The position numbers and the translations under genes are program-made. A DNA stretch of 64,000 nt from positions 62,001 to 126,000 of the forward strand of contig SADC01000328.1 in assembly GCA_004194705.1 (NCBI GenBank), written 5' to 3'. The stretch comes from Ditylenchus dipsaci. Its lineage: Eukaryota; Nematoda; Chromadorea; Rhabditida; Anguinidae. Positions 20,835 to 33,499 of this stretch are shown here, piece after piece. Every line of letters starts with the position of its first letter. Position 1 is the first letter of the stretch. The notes under the pieces were generated by a model. That model ran no database searches. It saw only the letters and a list, made by a program, of their open reading frames with translations, and was not told the DNA's origin.

Positions 20835-23430
20835 TTTTTTTAAAATTTAATCAGCCAAGTTTGCATTAGCCCAGTTTAAATTTCAAAATATTTGATTTTC
20901 TCCATCTCAAATTAGTGGGAAATGACACTTTTCAAACCACGAATTTGAAAAATGGTAAAAATGCCGAAAATGGTAGAAATCAGGGCACCCTGTATGTCAA
21001 TTCTCTCTTGATGTTTCATTTATTTCTTCCTCTTGTGAGGCTCAGTAGTGCGAGTTTGCTGGTTGTTCTCTGCCTGCTCAACAACATATGTAGTGGCTGA
21101 CTGGGTGGGTGTATTTGCCCCTCACTAACTATGTGCATGCACATAGTGTCTAGCTGGTGCACTCAAGTCAAGACACACAGCAGTGGTGTGTGTGACTCTT
21201 TCTTGCTTCTCTAGATGGCAACACCACCACGTTTCTGGATGCTCTCATTAGAAATGGGTAAGCCACCAAGTTTTTTATATATATTTTTTGCTTCTTTTCT
21301 GCTTGCTGCTGCTCTTTTGAGTACTTCTGAAAATATTAACATAGCTAACTAAAAAACTTTTTTATGGCTATAAATTTCGTAATTTTGGAAAAGAAAAAAT
21401 GCGGCTTTTGTTAGTTACCAAAAGCATTGATTTCAACTAGGGTGTAAAAATAGTAAAAAACCAGCCAGATGCAGCCAAAAAGCTGGCTTTTTGAAAAGAA
21501 GATTGAGAAAGAGCACATTGCTCGTGGTCGTTGTCATTTCTGGATTTCTTGGAAAAAAGGAAGATGTATACCCTCTTTGCTGTTTCTGTTCTTCCTTGCA
21601 CCCCAAAAAGCTTTTTGGTTGTGCACATGCAGAATGTTACTACTGCTACTGGTTTAGCTGTCACATTTGTCCTACTACTTACTTTTTGTTTGTTCAAAAT
21701 AGTGCTAAAATCATTTTCTAACAAAATCACAGAACTCTTCATAGAAATCTAAAATAAATTTCAAAAATGGTACTGCATTCGATTCCTACCTTTGTAGCAA
21801 GTTTTTTTTCTAAATGTTAGGTAAAGCAGTAATTTTTTTAAATAGTGAGGTGTTTTTTGCCAAATACGGTCGACTCTCGATGTACAAATCCACCAAAAGC
21901 TCGTCACCGGCTTAGGTCTGACACTGTTTTTTGTCATATTTTGAGGTCATTTGGCAGTTATTTTTGGTTAGTTTAGAATCGTAAAGATTAAGATTTTGCT
22001 GATTATATTAACAAAATTATGAAACTTTTCGGTAAAAATTTGCTGCTCTCGATATAACGCCACCTTTTTTAAATAGAGTGACTTTATATGGAGACCCGCG
22101 AGTCTTTACGGTAAAATTCTTGCCATTTAGAAAAAAAAATTTGAACCAAAAATTTGAATCCCTGCTATTTTTGGGCTAGCCAAGCCAAAAGCAACTACCA
22201 AAAACTTTTGAAAATCGAGCTAAAAAAAGTTTTTGGACCATAGGCAGGAACGCATTCTTTTGCCGTGTCCTTGTAACTAGTTCGACTGTACTCAAAAAAT
22301 TTCAGCCTGAACCGAAAAGAAGGGTTGCGGTTCCAATTACGCGAAAAATGTCTACCCAACTGACAGTATGAAAATGATTTTTGTTTGTAAAATTATGCTT
22401 TTTGGATTGTCCCTTTCCATGGATAAAAAATTCCGAGTTTAATACCAACCCTAGTCATGTCTAATTTTATATTTTTCTGGAAGCAGAAAATAGGCTTTGT
22501 GACTGACTTAATTAAAAATAGAATGAAGATATTGACCCTGTGTTAATCCTTGTTTTTGCACCATGGAATAGGGTTTATGGGCTGACCTCGAAAAAGAGAG
22601 TTCTGCTGAAAGCTTTTGTGGAATGTTTTTTGTCGTGGTTGTAGGGAATTTAGTCAATAAGGCTGAGTCAATACAGAAGCAGTGTTCTCAATTAAATTAC
22701 AGAACTATTCTTCTTCTTTCAGAAAAATCTTTTTTTCTTTGTTTTTCATTGTCCATGTGCTGATTAATGTTTTTCCTAGTTAAGGTCACCGATCTGAAGT
22801 CCATGCCAGTCCATAGAGTGCTTTGCATTTCTGATGGAAAATTTCTGCGAATACAATAGGTTTGTCTTTTTGAGAGATAAAACTGGATAATTTATTCTTC
22901 CAAAAAGTCAGATGACTTGCAACTTTTGTCAATTTTTTTTTTTTTTTCAATATTCGATACCTTTTTTGGATTTTTTTCTCTAAAATTTAACTTTAAGAAG
23001 AATTATTTGGGGGGTGTTTTTTGAATCATGTTTATACGGGGGCTTCGAAGACATTTGTGTAGTGAACTTGCAGACATGTGGCTTTTTAAAGGTGGAGAAG
23101 TGAGTGGTTATTCAGCTGGGTTCCTGGTTATTAAAAAGTGACGTTAAGGTTTTAATAAGACCCCCCCCCCTGTCTACCAAAGCACCCACCCCGCCCCATC
23201 ACTCCATTTTGAGGGTCTGTTTTCGTGTTTCTTAATTTCCACGACCTCTACCGATTATGCTTTTAATATTTTGGATTTCACCCAAAAATCCCGCCATCTT
23301 CAAAAACTTCCCCAAATTTTTGAGAGTTGAAATATAAAGCGATTTAAGGTGAGGAAATATTTGCAAACTAGCATAACTTAATTTCAGTAACAACTGGATC
23401 CTACAGCTCCCGATTATTAAGACCTAGCAG
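20835..23430. other. Gene-poor stretch upstream of the CRMP gene
   Basis: AT-rich DNA with repeat debris. A family G left end occurs at about 21,869 (GTCGACTCTCGATGTACAA) with a matching right end TTCGACTGTA at about 22,280. Short exon-like stretches with donor sites exist near 21,215 and 22,790, but I cannot place them in a gene. They could be 5' exons of the CRMP gene. Confidence 0.4.
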
Positions 23431-23649
23431 GAAGCAAGTGTTATGTTTCCCTGGCTGCCTTTTCTCACCTTCCCTTCCCAAACCAAGTCTTCCAAAACCA
23501 GAAATCGTCGGAGGTTGCGAAAAGTTCACCAAGAACCTACTCTTTCACAAGTGACTTCTGTAACTGGGAGCATTAATAAACCAAGTGCTGTGCACTGCAT
23601 TGGCTCCATACTCAGGATTGAGTATATTAGTCATCCAACGCTTGTCAAT

Positions 23650-24175
23650 GCAACCATTGTTTCTGCTGCTCAAAGCCAAAGAATTAGAAGCTGCTAAACT
23701 GCAAGCACAACAACAACAGGAGCAAGCCTTGAAGCAATCAAAGCCCGTAAAAGGGCATCTTTTGAAACCTCCACCGAAATGCTGGAACTATTTGGGGGAG
23801 AAGTAAAAACACGCCTGAACCCTCGGAAAGCCAAATATTGTTCTCCAACTTAATGGAATCTCACCGGAAGACCCACCTAAACTCACCATAAAAGAAGCAG
23901 CCCTCCAAACACTGCAAGGAAAATTTCTCCAATTGGCTCAGGCAAGAACTCGAGAAAAGCTTCCCCAGCACCAGCTCTACACACTTCTCGCCAAGCAGTT
24001 CGCAAGGCGTCAGGGCATCGCCTGTAGAACAGACTAAGAGCAGTGCTGCTGCTGTAACACTGAGCACTCCTCCAGCAGTAAGAGCAAATAGAGCCAGACA
24101 AAAAGCATTCCAACCATCGTCTGCAATGTTGGAAATGTTTGCTGGAGGTGCATCTGAGGAGAAGCTGGACGGTTA
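23650..24175 (+). CDS. Candidate N-terminal exon(s) of the CRMP/UNC-33-like gene
   Basis: Low-complexity coding-like sequence rich in A, Q, S, P, K and R. Two copies of one short motif are separated by about 300 bp and lie in different frames: RKRASFETSTEMLELFGGE at about 23,747 and RQKAFQPSSAMLEMFAGGA at about 24,097. The two match as R.(R)xAF/SF..S..MLE(L/M)F(G/A)GG. Between them lies a Ser/Pro/basic stretch. The region ends at GGACGG followed by TTAG. Its position ahead of the CRMP exons suggests a cytoskeleton-associated N-terminal extension as in UNC-33, but the link is inferred. A possible continuation (24,775-24,987) encodes EDTKASSSSSYSSEELSPTT. Confidence 0.4.
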
Positions 24176-24299
24176 GTTACGTTCTCTTTTTCTGGTCTTC
24201 AAGATAAGCACAGCTGTATTCAAAGGTTGTGTTAACAAACTTTTGAAGCCTATTTGAAATCAAGAATAATTAAAAGTAATCTTAATTTCTAGAAGCCGT

Positions 24300-24375
24300 G
24301 GGTGAAAACACCGTCAAAACATGTAAATAACCTGTCAGAATCAATCTCCTGTCAAATTTTAAAAAATCTCATTTT
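24300..24375. repeat. Family E remnant
   Basis: GAAAACACCGTCAAAACATG, CCTGTCAGAATC and TCCTGTCAAATTT echo the CCCGTCAAA word array of copy E1 at 18,243. Only one end is present. Confidence 0.5.
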
Positions 24376-25508
24376 GCCATTTCCAATTTTGCTCCATTCC
24401 ACTTCTTTTGGCGAGTACTTTTTCAATTTAGCCATTTCTAGAAAAAAAATATATTTTGATTGATCCAAGCGAGAGGGTCGTATTATTAGAGCAGGGGAAC
24501 AATTTTATCAAAATCATTTTCTAAAGTTCATTAATTCCATATGCTAAATTCGACAAAAAAAAGACTTAACTTTGCGTAATCAATTTAACAAAGTGGCCAT
24601 TTCAATTTTGTTTTTAGATGCGAGAAAACCTGTTACTAAGAAAAAGTCATTTTGAACGGTGAGAAAGAGCAATTGAATATGCAAAAATGTTTACTCGTCA
24701 TCAGATACCGAGTCTACCACAATTGGTTAGATTTCTTACTTCTTTACAAACACATTTTTAAGTAGATTACTTCAGTACCCTCGAGCTGCAGCAGGCAGGA
24801 TGTACCTGAAGACCTATGTTTGCATCCATCCCCTTCAATAGCGCTCATTTCCGAGCCAGGGCCTGAGCACTTTAGCGAAGACACTAAAGCATCCTCTTCT
24901 TCCTCTTATTCATCCGAAGAATTGAGTCCGACAACCATTCAACAAGTGGAACACTTAAAAGGGGCTGTTCACAGCCCACCGAACTAGGTTGGTCAATTTG
25001 CTCTTCCTACCCAAAAAAATCTATTTGCTGTTGTGTGTTTACCGCAATATGTGTCAACTATTTTAAGTGTTCACTACATACAGGGCGACCCAAATTCAAC
25101 TAACTCTTTATTTGAGCACAAAAAGCAATTGATTCTAGAATTTGAAAAGTTTGTGGGCTTTAAATCTCATGACTACGAGATTTCAGAAAAGTTTCAAATT
25201 ATCATGAGTGCTTAAACACACAAATTAAAGGGGTACACCAGCGCTAACACTCAAAAAGTGCGAGAACCAGCAATTCCGTTCAACTATTCCTGTTTTCACT
25301 CGTTTAACGTTGAATGTTACACTACTTTTAAAAACTAGGTAGAATTTTATTCTTGAATCAGCAAGGTAAATTTTCAAGAAAAAACATTGTGTCCTTGATT
25401 TTATTTGCGGTATAGCGTGCTAGTGTGCTCTTTTAAGATGGTGATTAAGAAAAAATGCATTCATATTATTTAGCTACTTACAAATTTATTGCTTGCTTTA
25501 TTTTATAG

Positions 25509-28500
25509 ATCTAACGGCCACTCCGGACCACATATACAAGAAAGTTCCTTGCAAAAAGAAAAACAACAGCAGCTTTCTCCCAAAAGGGGTGCTAGTAGGT
25601 ATGTGAATGCCTTGTCCAGCTCATCCCCCTTCTTCAGCCCTGCAAGCGTCCAAGCTATACAGCTAAGTGATCCAGGCCCTGAATTGCCATTTGATGAAGA
25701 AGAGGAGGATGACGAACAAGCTGTGCATGACTCTAATGGCTACCACATTATCCAACAAGCAGCAGAGACAACCACCACCCCCAAACCACAATTTACATAG
25801 GGAGGATGAAGGCGGAAACCTAGCCAACCCTGAAAAGACATATATAGACACAGAAGAGGCAGACAACAACAGCATCAAACAGCATCCATCGATTAAAAAG
25901 GAAGGGGCGGGACACCAGCCTCTCCAACCAGTCAATAACCACAACTCCTTGCCTACCACCACCAAACTGTCGGACGGAGCTGGAGAGCAAACAGGTGAAG
26001 CTGCAGATCGGAAGAACACTTCGGGGCTCCCTCATTTTCTTCCAGACCTCAACAACCTAGTATCGGAGGAGGTGGATCGGGAGGTGGTGGAAGAGGTATG
26101 GTAGCTGCTACTACCAATGGTTCGGAGAAGGAGGAAGTGAAGCCGGCGGGGGAGGAGGGCCTGTGGGACCAGTGCTTTTGATTAGAGATGCTCAGATTAT
26201 CAATGATGACGAGATGTTTGCTGCTGACATTTGGATCGAAAACGGCATTGTAAAGTAGGTCTTTTGGACAGTTTTTAAAAATTAATGTACAGGGTGCCGA
26301 AAAAATCCGGGAATTTTTAAAATTTTAATTTTGAGATTTTTTACCTGCAATTTATTCAAAGATAAGTGCCAACTTTAAATGAGCGGGTATTTTTCATAGA
26401 TAGCGAGAAAAATTAAATCAATGGGTTAATTTTGGTCCAATAAATTCAAAATTTTGTTTAAACTAATCCTCAAATTGATTCTTCCTTGGATCCAACATTT
26501 TAAACGGTGTTTTTCTAGAAAAATCTCATCACAACAGTTGAAAGCACCAGAAGGGGCACAAGTGATTGAAGCAAATGGACGCTGGGTTCTTCCCGCGGAA
26601 TCGATGTTCACACACAATTCTCCGCAAATAGCTCTTCTGCAGATTTCTCTGCTGGTACTAAAGCTGCTTTGGCTGGAGGCACCACTACTGTAAGTACATC
26701 TCAAATGAAAATATTAGTTCAATTGCTTTTTCAAAACATTAAAAAACAGCACCAAAAGTAGTTTCTGCTAAAAACATTTCGGTATTGCAAACTGTGTCTT
26801 TGAATGTAAAAGGACAGTATTAAAAAGTTCAAGACCTAAAATTTTTCGCACAGTTCACTCTAGATTAGGGTTTACAAAAAGAGGACTTCTGAAGGGAATG
26901 GAAATTAAAATGGAATTTAAAAAAGTTTACGGATATGTAAAAAATTGAGGTGTTGAACCCTGCCCTCAATAAATCGAGACTTCTCAGCACTGACTTAGGA
27001 GTAGGCTATCGAGATTACACGAAAATATAATGTGTAAAGTCAATTTAAACTTTAGTTTTAAATAAAATTGAATTTAGATAATTGACACTGTATATACTCG
27101 CAATGAAAGTGAATCTCTGTTAGCTGCTTTGATCGTATTCGCGCCAGCATTCCTGGCAAAGCCCAGTGCAATGTAGGCCTGAGTGTGGTGGTGTCCCAGT
27201 GGAAAGGAGAGAAAACTCGTCTAGAAATGAGCCAGTTGGTCGGTAATATTCACATATCTATTATTAGACCCTAGCAATAACATATCATATGTAGGGAGAA
27301 GGGCGTCAATTCCTTTATTCTTGAGCTGTCTTCTGATTCAGAGATGTTTGAAGCGTTGGAGCACAGCAAGGAGCTGGGGCACACTGTCGTATCCTACCTG
27401 AGAACAAAGAATGGCTGCTCTTTGGAGAAGCGATTGATTCAAAAACACAAAGGACTTTCAGCAGCACAGATATATGTGCAAGCAAGGCCAGCTAAGGTAA
27501 CTAGACAGAGTTTACACTTACAGTCGACTCTCGATTTGGACACCCCAAAAGTTCGTTCCCCAGCTGGGTCCGAACAATTTTTAGTTCGATTTCGAAGCTT
27601 TTTTAATTCTGTTTTGGCAGTCTGGTCGCCATATCGCAAGAATGTCGATTTTGCCGATGGCTTTTCAAAATCCAGAAACTTTTTTCCTTCTAAAAATCGA
27701 GGTTTGCCTTTTTTAGAAGAAAAAGTTTCTGGATTTTGAAAAGCGATCGCAAATCGGCAATCCTGCGATATTTGCGACCAGACTGTCAAAACCGGATTTT
27801 AAAAAAGCTTCGAAAATCGAACTAAAAAAAGTGTCGGACCCCAGCTGGGAACGACTTTGGGGGTGTCCTTAAATCGAGAGTCGACTGTATACGAAAAACT
27901 TTAAATCATAATTAAATAAGCTATCTGTTGATTCTGAATTCCCTGCACCCTTTTATAAATTTGAAAATAAATATATACCGTATTTCTTCTAATAAAGGAC
28001 CTCCCCTTGATTGAATCCTGTTTTTGGCATTGTGTTTTCACACAATTTTTAAAATACTTCTCTAAGGCAATTTACCTATCATTTTGTAACTCATCTCGAT
28101 ATTACAAATTGACTGCTAACTTGCCTGAGGTAAGTCTACAAAAAATAGTCAAAAGCACAATGCTGAAAACACTATTTTGAATCAAGGAGGGCCGTAAATA
28201 CAATAACTTTTACTTCGAAGAATCAAATATTTTTCCAAATTCAATTTTTGTGTTACCAAAGTATCCTATATTATTTAAGTGATCCTTATTTTCGTCGTTT
28301 TTAACGGTATATTGTGTAATTTTTTTATGAAAATTAGAGGACAAATACTCAGCTGTACAGCTCTCATAAAAAGCCTTACTGCACTTAAGTTTGAAATATC
28401 AGCTAATTTGCGAGCAAAGAAAGATGGACGCTTTTTCCAGTTGAAGGTTCCTAAACGTGTCTAAAAGAGGCAAAAGAAAGAAGAAAGGGTTCGTATTAGC

Positions 28501-30073
28501 ATATGAATCATTGGATGAAGTCCCTCTTCATCTTTGTGTATTTCATTGCAATTAAGTCTATTTCTAAATAGTACACATAACACTATCAGGGAAAGTTAAT
28601 AGAAAGCAAAGAGCTTCGAATTTAGTAAAAATTAACTTAATACGGGTGTTAATTTTAATTTAAATCTCACATAAAAAGAAATTACACTATCTATTCATTT
28701 TATAACCATTAATTTTTTAGCTGGAGGCAGAGCAGATCCATCGCGTTTGTGTTCTCAGCCAGCTGCTAAATGCTCCATTCTCCGTTCTTTCAGCCACCTC
28801 GTCAGAAGCAAGTCAAGCCCTACGGATGGCCGCAAAGAAGGGGCTCTGATCTCAGCGGAAGTTCCAGTGGCCGCCATTTTTTCGGGTGCTGATTCTTCTA
28901 GTTCAAATGTCCGCTGACAGAATTCCTCTTCGTCCTCAGTTAGCACACAGTGAAGATGCTTTGGAGATGCTAGCCAAGTAGGATATTTACAGCAGTTTAA
29001 CTGTGTTACCAAAATTTTTACATTTTTATTTATTGTGAGAAAATATCCGGTTAATCATTTCTAACTCAAAATATGTCCATATAATGAAGCTATTTTTCTT
29101 TTGATAAAACCAGAACGAATACTTTCATTTTTTACCGAAATTCCGTCATGATTTATGTTATTTGACCAACTATGTAAATTACAGCAATCCATTGTGCATG
29201 TGTGTATCTGACCACCACATAACCAAAATAGCATCCACCTTGAATGGAATGGTCAAGACTACCTCTTCGGGCATTATTCCCAGCTCAGCAGGTATCGAAG
29301 AACGCATGAGTGTGCTGTGGGAGAAGGCAGTGGTCCAATTAGGCAAACTAGATCCTATGCGATTTGTGGCTGTCACCAGTTCTAATCTGCCAAAATGTTC
29401 AACGTTTATCGAGAAAGGTAAGTATGGCTAGAATTTTCTTTTAAAAAGTTATTGCTATATTATTAAACAAAAAACAGTAATGCTCATTATTCATTTATTG
29501 ATATCTATAACCATCTTTTTTTTTTCAAATTTCTGATTTTTTTAACTAACAGACTGAATTTCAACACTTCTGATGTTTTAGGGCAGAGTAGCAGTTGGGT
29601 CGGATGCTGATCTTGTGCTGTGGGATTTGGACTCGAGTCGTCAATTGTCTAGTCTTCTGACACCTTTCCACCAAATGTCAGTACGTGCGACTCCAATGAC
29701 CACAATATGTGCTGGGCAAGTGCTCTACACTGACGGCAAATTTGTGGGGCCATCTAGAACAGGTCAAACATCATCTAAAACTGGGGTTGCGCAAGACTAT
29801 TTCCTGCCACTAGAAGCCAATTCACCCTATGTTCGGGATGGTTCAACTGAGGGAAAGGTGGGCAGTTTTTTAACTTTAAAAATTGTTAAAATAGTTAGTT
29901 TTATTTTCAGACGTTCAATTTGTCATTGCAAGCAGTGGGCAGAGGCAAACCAGAAACAAGAAGTGGATGATAGTGGTCAGTCCCGTCGCACTTCTGTAGC
30001 CAGCAGTGTATGCAGCGGCATAATTGATGAAGACCAAGACCTGGCTCTTCCTCGTCCACTACTACTAACTTAA
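25509..30073 (+). CDS. unc-33: Collapsin response mediator protein (dihydropyrimidinase-related), UNC-33-like
   Basis: Exons at 25,509-26,254; 26,519-26,689; 27,124-27,242; 27,295-27,497; 28,721-28,977; 29,185-29,417; 29,582-29,857 and 29,911-30,073. The first encodes an acidic/Gln/Ser/Gly-rich extension and then LLIRDAQIINDDEMFAADIW, the start of the amidohydrolase fold. Later landmarks are GIDVHTQFS and ADFSAGTKAALAGGTTT (26,600-26,689), GEKGVNSF, EERMSVLWEKAVVQLGKLD, RFVAVTSSN and GRVAVGSDADLVLWDLDS. CRMPs are tubulin/actin-binding, catalytically dead relatives of dihydropyrimidinase that guide axons. The zinc-binding catalytic set is not evident. At least four single-base frame changes occur (about 26,130, 26,594, 28,853, 28,912, 29,392), some in homopolymers. 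The tail is Ser-rich and ends at TAA 30,071-30,073. The symbol is by analogy; a DHP/CRMP paralogue is the alternative. Confidence 0.82.
27520..27889. mobile_element. MITE family G, copy G1 with word TTTGGACACCCC
   Basis: The termini are TACAGTCGACTCTCGA and its inverse. The subterminal word ATTTGGACACCCC is matched at the right by GGGGGTGTCCTTAAAT. The core GTTCGTTCCCCAGCTGGGTC ... GACCAGACTGTCAAAA is shared with copy G2. It lies in a CRMP intron. Confidence 0.85.
27976..28203. mobile_element. MITE family B, copy B2
   Basis: The left end TACCGTATTTCTTCTAATAA and a decayed right end are family A-like, but the core (TTTGGCATTGTGTTTT ... CTTGCCTGAGG) is that of the copy at 34,360. The word AGGACCTCCCCTTGATT is matched at right by AATCAAGGAGGGCC. 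It lies in a CRMP intron. Confidence 0.75.
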
Positions 30074-30079
30074 CTAAAA

Positions 30080-32185
30080 AACCGTGGAGACCAATGCTAG
30101 AGCAGCACTGCGAGGGATCTAGAAATCGAAGTAAGTAAACATTAAGATTTGGTCGCCAACTGCAATATCATATTTGCCGCTAGTTTGATATTGATGACTA
30201 GGGTCTGCAGGCGCCTATCGGCGCCTATGCCGTTCGGGAACATTAGTGGTTGGGCACTATTCCTATGGTCCGGGAAATTAGTAGTTGATGTATATTAGTA
30301 GTTCGCGTAGATCAAATCTTTCGAGTGCTTTTATGTTCGGTAGATCATCCATCCTACCTGTGAACATCTCACCTATCCTGTCTGTCCTCGTTATATCAAA
30401 GTTTACTGTAGAGATTCCACCTGAGCACTTAACTATCCTATCTGTCTACCTACACACCCTAACTGACCATTACCTACACTACCTGGTGAAAGGTGGCTTG
30501 AACACAAAAATTCACCTTAAATCCAGGCTAATCCCACCATCCCCAATTTGGAGGTCAAGAAAAAAATTTTAGAAGCAATTTTAATTATACGTGTTTGTGC
30601 TTAAAAGAAAGCATGATATTGTACTTGAGGGTTCCGCAGAGATATCCAACATTACATTGGCAAAAATGGCAGAAAATTAGACTTAAACAAAAAAGTGTGA
30701 CACACCCCCCCCCCCGACCCAAATACTATATAAAGATTGTGTTTAAAATTTTCTGCCACCCGTTTTTTAGCAAAAAGAGCAGTTTAAAAAAAACCTGATT
30801 ATTGAATAGATTTTTAAAAATCTCCAAAAATATCAAACTTGATTTAACAAATAAAAAAATTAGCCATCAAACTTGCAATTTTTTAATGTGTGAAGTTTAC
30901 AAAATATGCGAAAATTTGTATTTCAGATATTCAGTCGTCAACGATCCTCCCAGCGTTCAGCCACAAAAGTGATCCAGCCGCCAGGTGGCAAGTCCACTGG
31001 TTTTGGTTGATCCAATCAGTATTTTTGTTGTTTATTTTATTTATGTGGTTATGCTCAGTCTGTATGTGTTGTTGTGTGTGTATGTCCCCAATACTTAAGT
31101 CAGTGGCTTTCGCCCACTCCAAAAGACCCAAATTTTGAGCTTAACTTTTGCAATTAGTGAAGCTCTACTTTCCTTAATTTATTTATAAAAAGTGGATTTC
31201 AAATAAACAATGTTGATGTGTTCTTCTCAAGCACTCATTTAAAGCAATAAATTTTTTGCTCGCAGAAAAGAAAATGATGTGTTAAAAATACCAGAACATG
31301 ATTTGAGCTTAATTTAGTAAAGAAACTTCGAAAAACGGTCAGAAAATCTGTTATAGTGGAGAATGGATGGCTAATAGATATGCCACAATCGATATTGGTC
31401 GTAGTCTGATTCAAATAATTCCCTTTTTTCTTCAACTATTTGAAAGTTTTAATTTTTGGAAAAACCTTCAAAATAAAATGTTGAAAACTCGCAGAGCTGA
31501 GCCATCCGACTTCCAGCAAAATTTTGTGGGAGCCAAAAAATTTCGATTTTTTTGTCAAAATTTTTTTAATGTTTTAGTGCTTTTTACATTATACTGCAAA
31601 AAATCAAAGCAGAGCTAATCATAAAGACTAAATTGGAAGTATTTTTTTTATCAATTTATCCATACTTATAAATATACATAAGCAATACACAAAATTTAAA
31701 TCAAAGTTGTTACAGTGCTTGTCCATCATAATAATAAATACACTCAGGAGCAGTTTACAGCACTACTTAGAGGGGTGGATGTGCATAAGACGACCTTTGA
31801 GCTCCTGGTGTTCATGCAGTGAATGGCACTCTGAACCAAAGATAATACTGATAAATAATTATTGCATACAAATTTATCAATAAATTTATAAATTTAATTT
31901 TTTTTAATTTAAAGCTATCCATATTGAAAGTATAAATTCTACTGTTAAAATTCTGCTGTCCTATTTTCTCTGATAAAACCGCCTCCCCATCAAAAATCTT
32001 GTTCTTGGCATTGTGTTTTTGACTGCCACCCTTGCCTGAAAGCGATCCACAAAAAGGTCAAACCACAATGTTTTAAACATGCTTTTTGAACTAGGGAGAG
32101 GATGGGGTTGTTTGAGAAAATAGAATAAAATTAATTTTTAGTTTTTAGTTATATTGTCGGCCTGGTCTTTAAAACAAAACTCAGC
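30080..32185. other. Intergenic stretch with one decayed family B element
   Basis: No convincing exons. The interval 31,960-32,127 is a decayed family B element (CTATTTTCTCTGATAAAACC ... TTTGAGAAAATAG, inner GGCATTGTGTTTTTGACTGCC). A C-run lies at about 30,705. The downstream exons expected for the RRM gene are not found here. Confidence 0.45.
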
Positions 32186-32189
32186 TGAC

Positions 32190-32450
32190 CTGGCGAGCCT
32201 TGTCACTATCGAACTCAATGGTGGCCATACCTAAACCAATCTTTTTTAATTTCGAAAAAACTTGTCCAATTCGCTTACAGTCACTGCCCTTGCGTTGCAT
32301 GTTGATCTTCTTGACAGGTCCATACATGCTAAATTTGCGATTGTAGAAGCGCTAGTAGCATTGATAAAAGTAGTACCTAAACTCTTCCTTGAGCTCGTTT
32401 TCAGACACAGTGTTAGACAGGTTGTCCACAACAATTCCGAATGAAGACAT
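32190..32450 (-). CDS. RRM-domain RNA-binding protein (N-terminal part)
   Basis: Three exons (32,450-32,377; 32,328-32,279; 32,230-32,190) joined by clean 48-bp GT-AG introns give one 55-codon frame from ATG. The predicted start MSSFGIVVDNLSNTVSENEL holds RNP2 (GIVVDNLS). Helix 1 with KEEFSMYGPVKKI follows, then RNP1 in the weak form MATIEF. This is most of an RNA recognition motif. The classic aromatic residues of RNP1 are missing (M-A-T-I-E-F), so RNA contact may be weakened. A good donor (GTCAGC) follows, but no continuation is seen in the next 2 kb, so the gene is incomplete or has a long intron. A TATA box lies 88 bp upstream of the ATG. The specific RRM subfamily is not recognised. Confidence 0.6.
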
Positions 32451-32537
32451 AGTAGGAGTGCAGGAGTGAGTGAAAGTTGTATTAAATTCAGAAATATTAA
32501 CCAGAAAACTGATGGATATGTTGGGATGGAGTTCACC

Positions 32538-32544
32538 TTATATA
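32538..32544 (-). promoter_or_regulatory. TATA box of the RRM gene
   Basis: On the minus strand the sequence reads GTGTATATAAGG, 88 bp before the ATG at 32,450. Confidence 0.55.
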
Positions 32545-33039
32545 CACCTCTTGAGGATCAGTTATAAACAGCCTTTAAATTGTTTTAGCTACTGCTGAAG
32601 GGGAGGAGCAGCTCAGAAAAAGGCGGTACATCGATAGAGTGATGTGTTTAATTACTTGTTGATTGATCTGATCCAAACAAATCACATGCCCTGCTGCCAT
32701 TCCTTCAAGGCAACTCATTATAAAAAAATAACAAAATAAATAGCACGAGAAAAATTTTAGCGAACAATAAAAGTCGACTCTAGTGAGTCCTATATTTTTT
32801 CGAAATTCAGCTAAATTGTTTAGTAAGCTTTCAAATTCTCAGTTGCAAGGTAATTTTTGAAATTCTCATTTTGCATCAAAAGTTGTAAGTTTGACACAAA
32901 TTTTTGCACCATTTTTGAAGGTAGCTTCTCGCCCATCGATTTCCCCAAGAAAATCGGTGACAGTGGTTAAGCTACATGGGAGCTAGCTATGAGAAATAAA
33001 AAAATATTGGATTAGAAATACAGGGCGACCCAACTTTTT

Positions 33040-33460
33040 CGCCCACATTTTTTTGGTAAATTTTTTGCGGGAGACGATTCCGCGACGGATAATTCCGCGG
33101 AATTCCAATTTTTGACGTCCCTGATCGGAAAAAAAACCTGATTAGGACATGGGATTCGTATTCAGCATGGTCGATTGCATATCCAATTACTTTCAAATCT
33201 AAAACCCGTTTTTGCCTCGAGAGGGATTTGGAATTGGACAGAAAGTAAAAATTTGAAAGATGGTGAATCTGTAATCGACCATGCTGAACACAAATCCGGT
33301 GTCAGAATCAGGTTTTTTTCCGAACAGAGACGTCGAAAATGGAAATTCCGCGGAATTATTCGTCGCGGAATTATCCTTCACGGAATTGTCTCCGGCGGAA
33401 TTGTGGCCGTGCTTTTTTTCATTTACATTACTCTTTATTATATCATTGTGGGCGAAAAGC
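33040..33460. mobile_element. Fold-back element with word AATTCCGCG
   Basis: The left arm has three variants of ATTCCGCG(G/A) (33,075-33,110). The right arm has four variants of GGAATT(A/G)T near 33,345-33,405. Outer arms with TTTTCGCCCACA and GTGGGCGAAAA pair. Inner arms include AACCTGATTAGGACATGGG-type sequence and its inverse. Confidence 0.7.
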
Positions 33461-33499
33461 AAATATTTTTGCTTTAATACGTGCAAAATCTTTTTTTAT

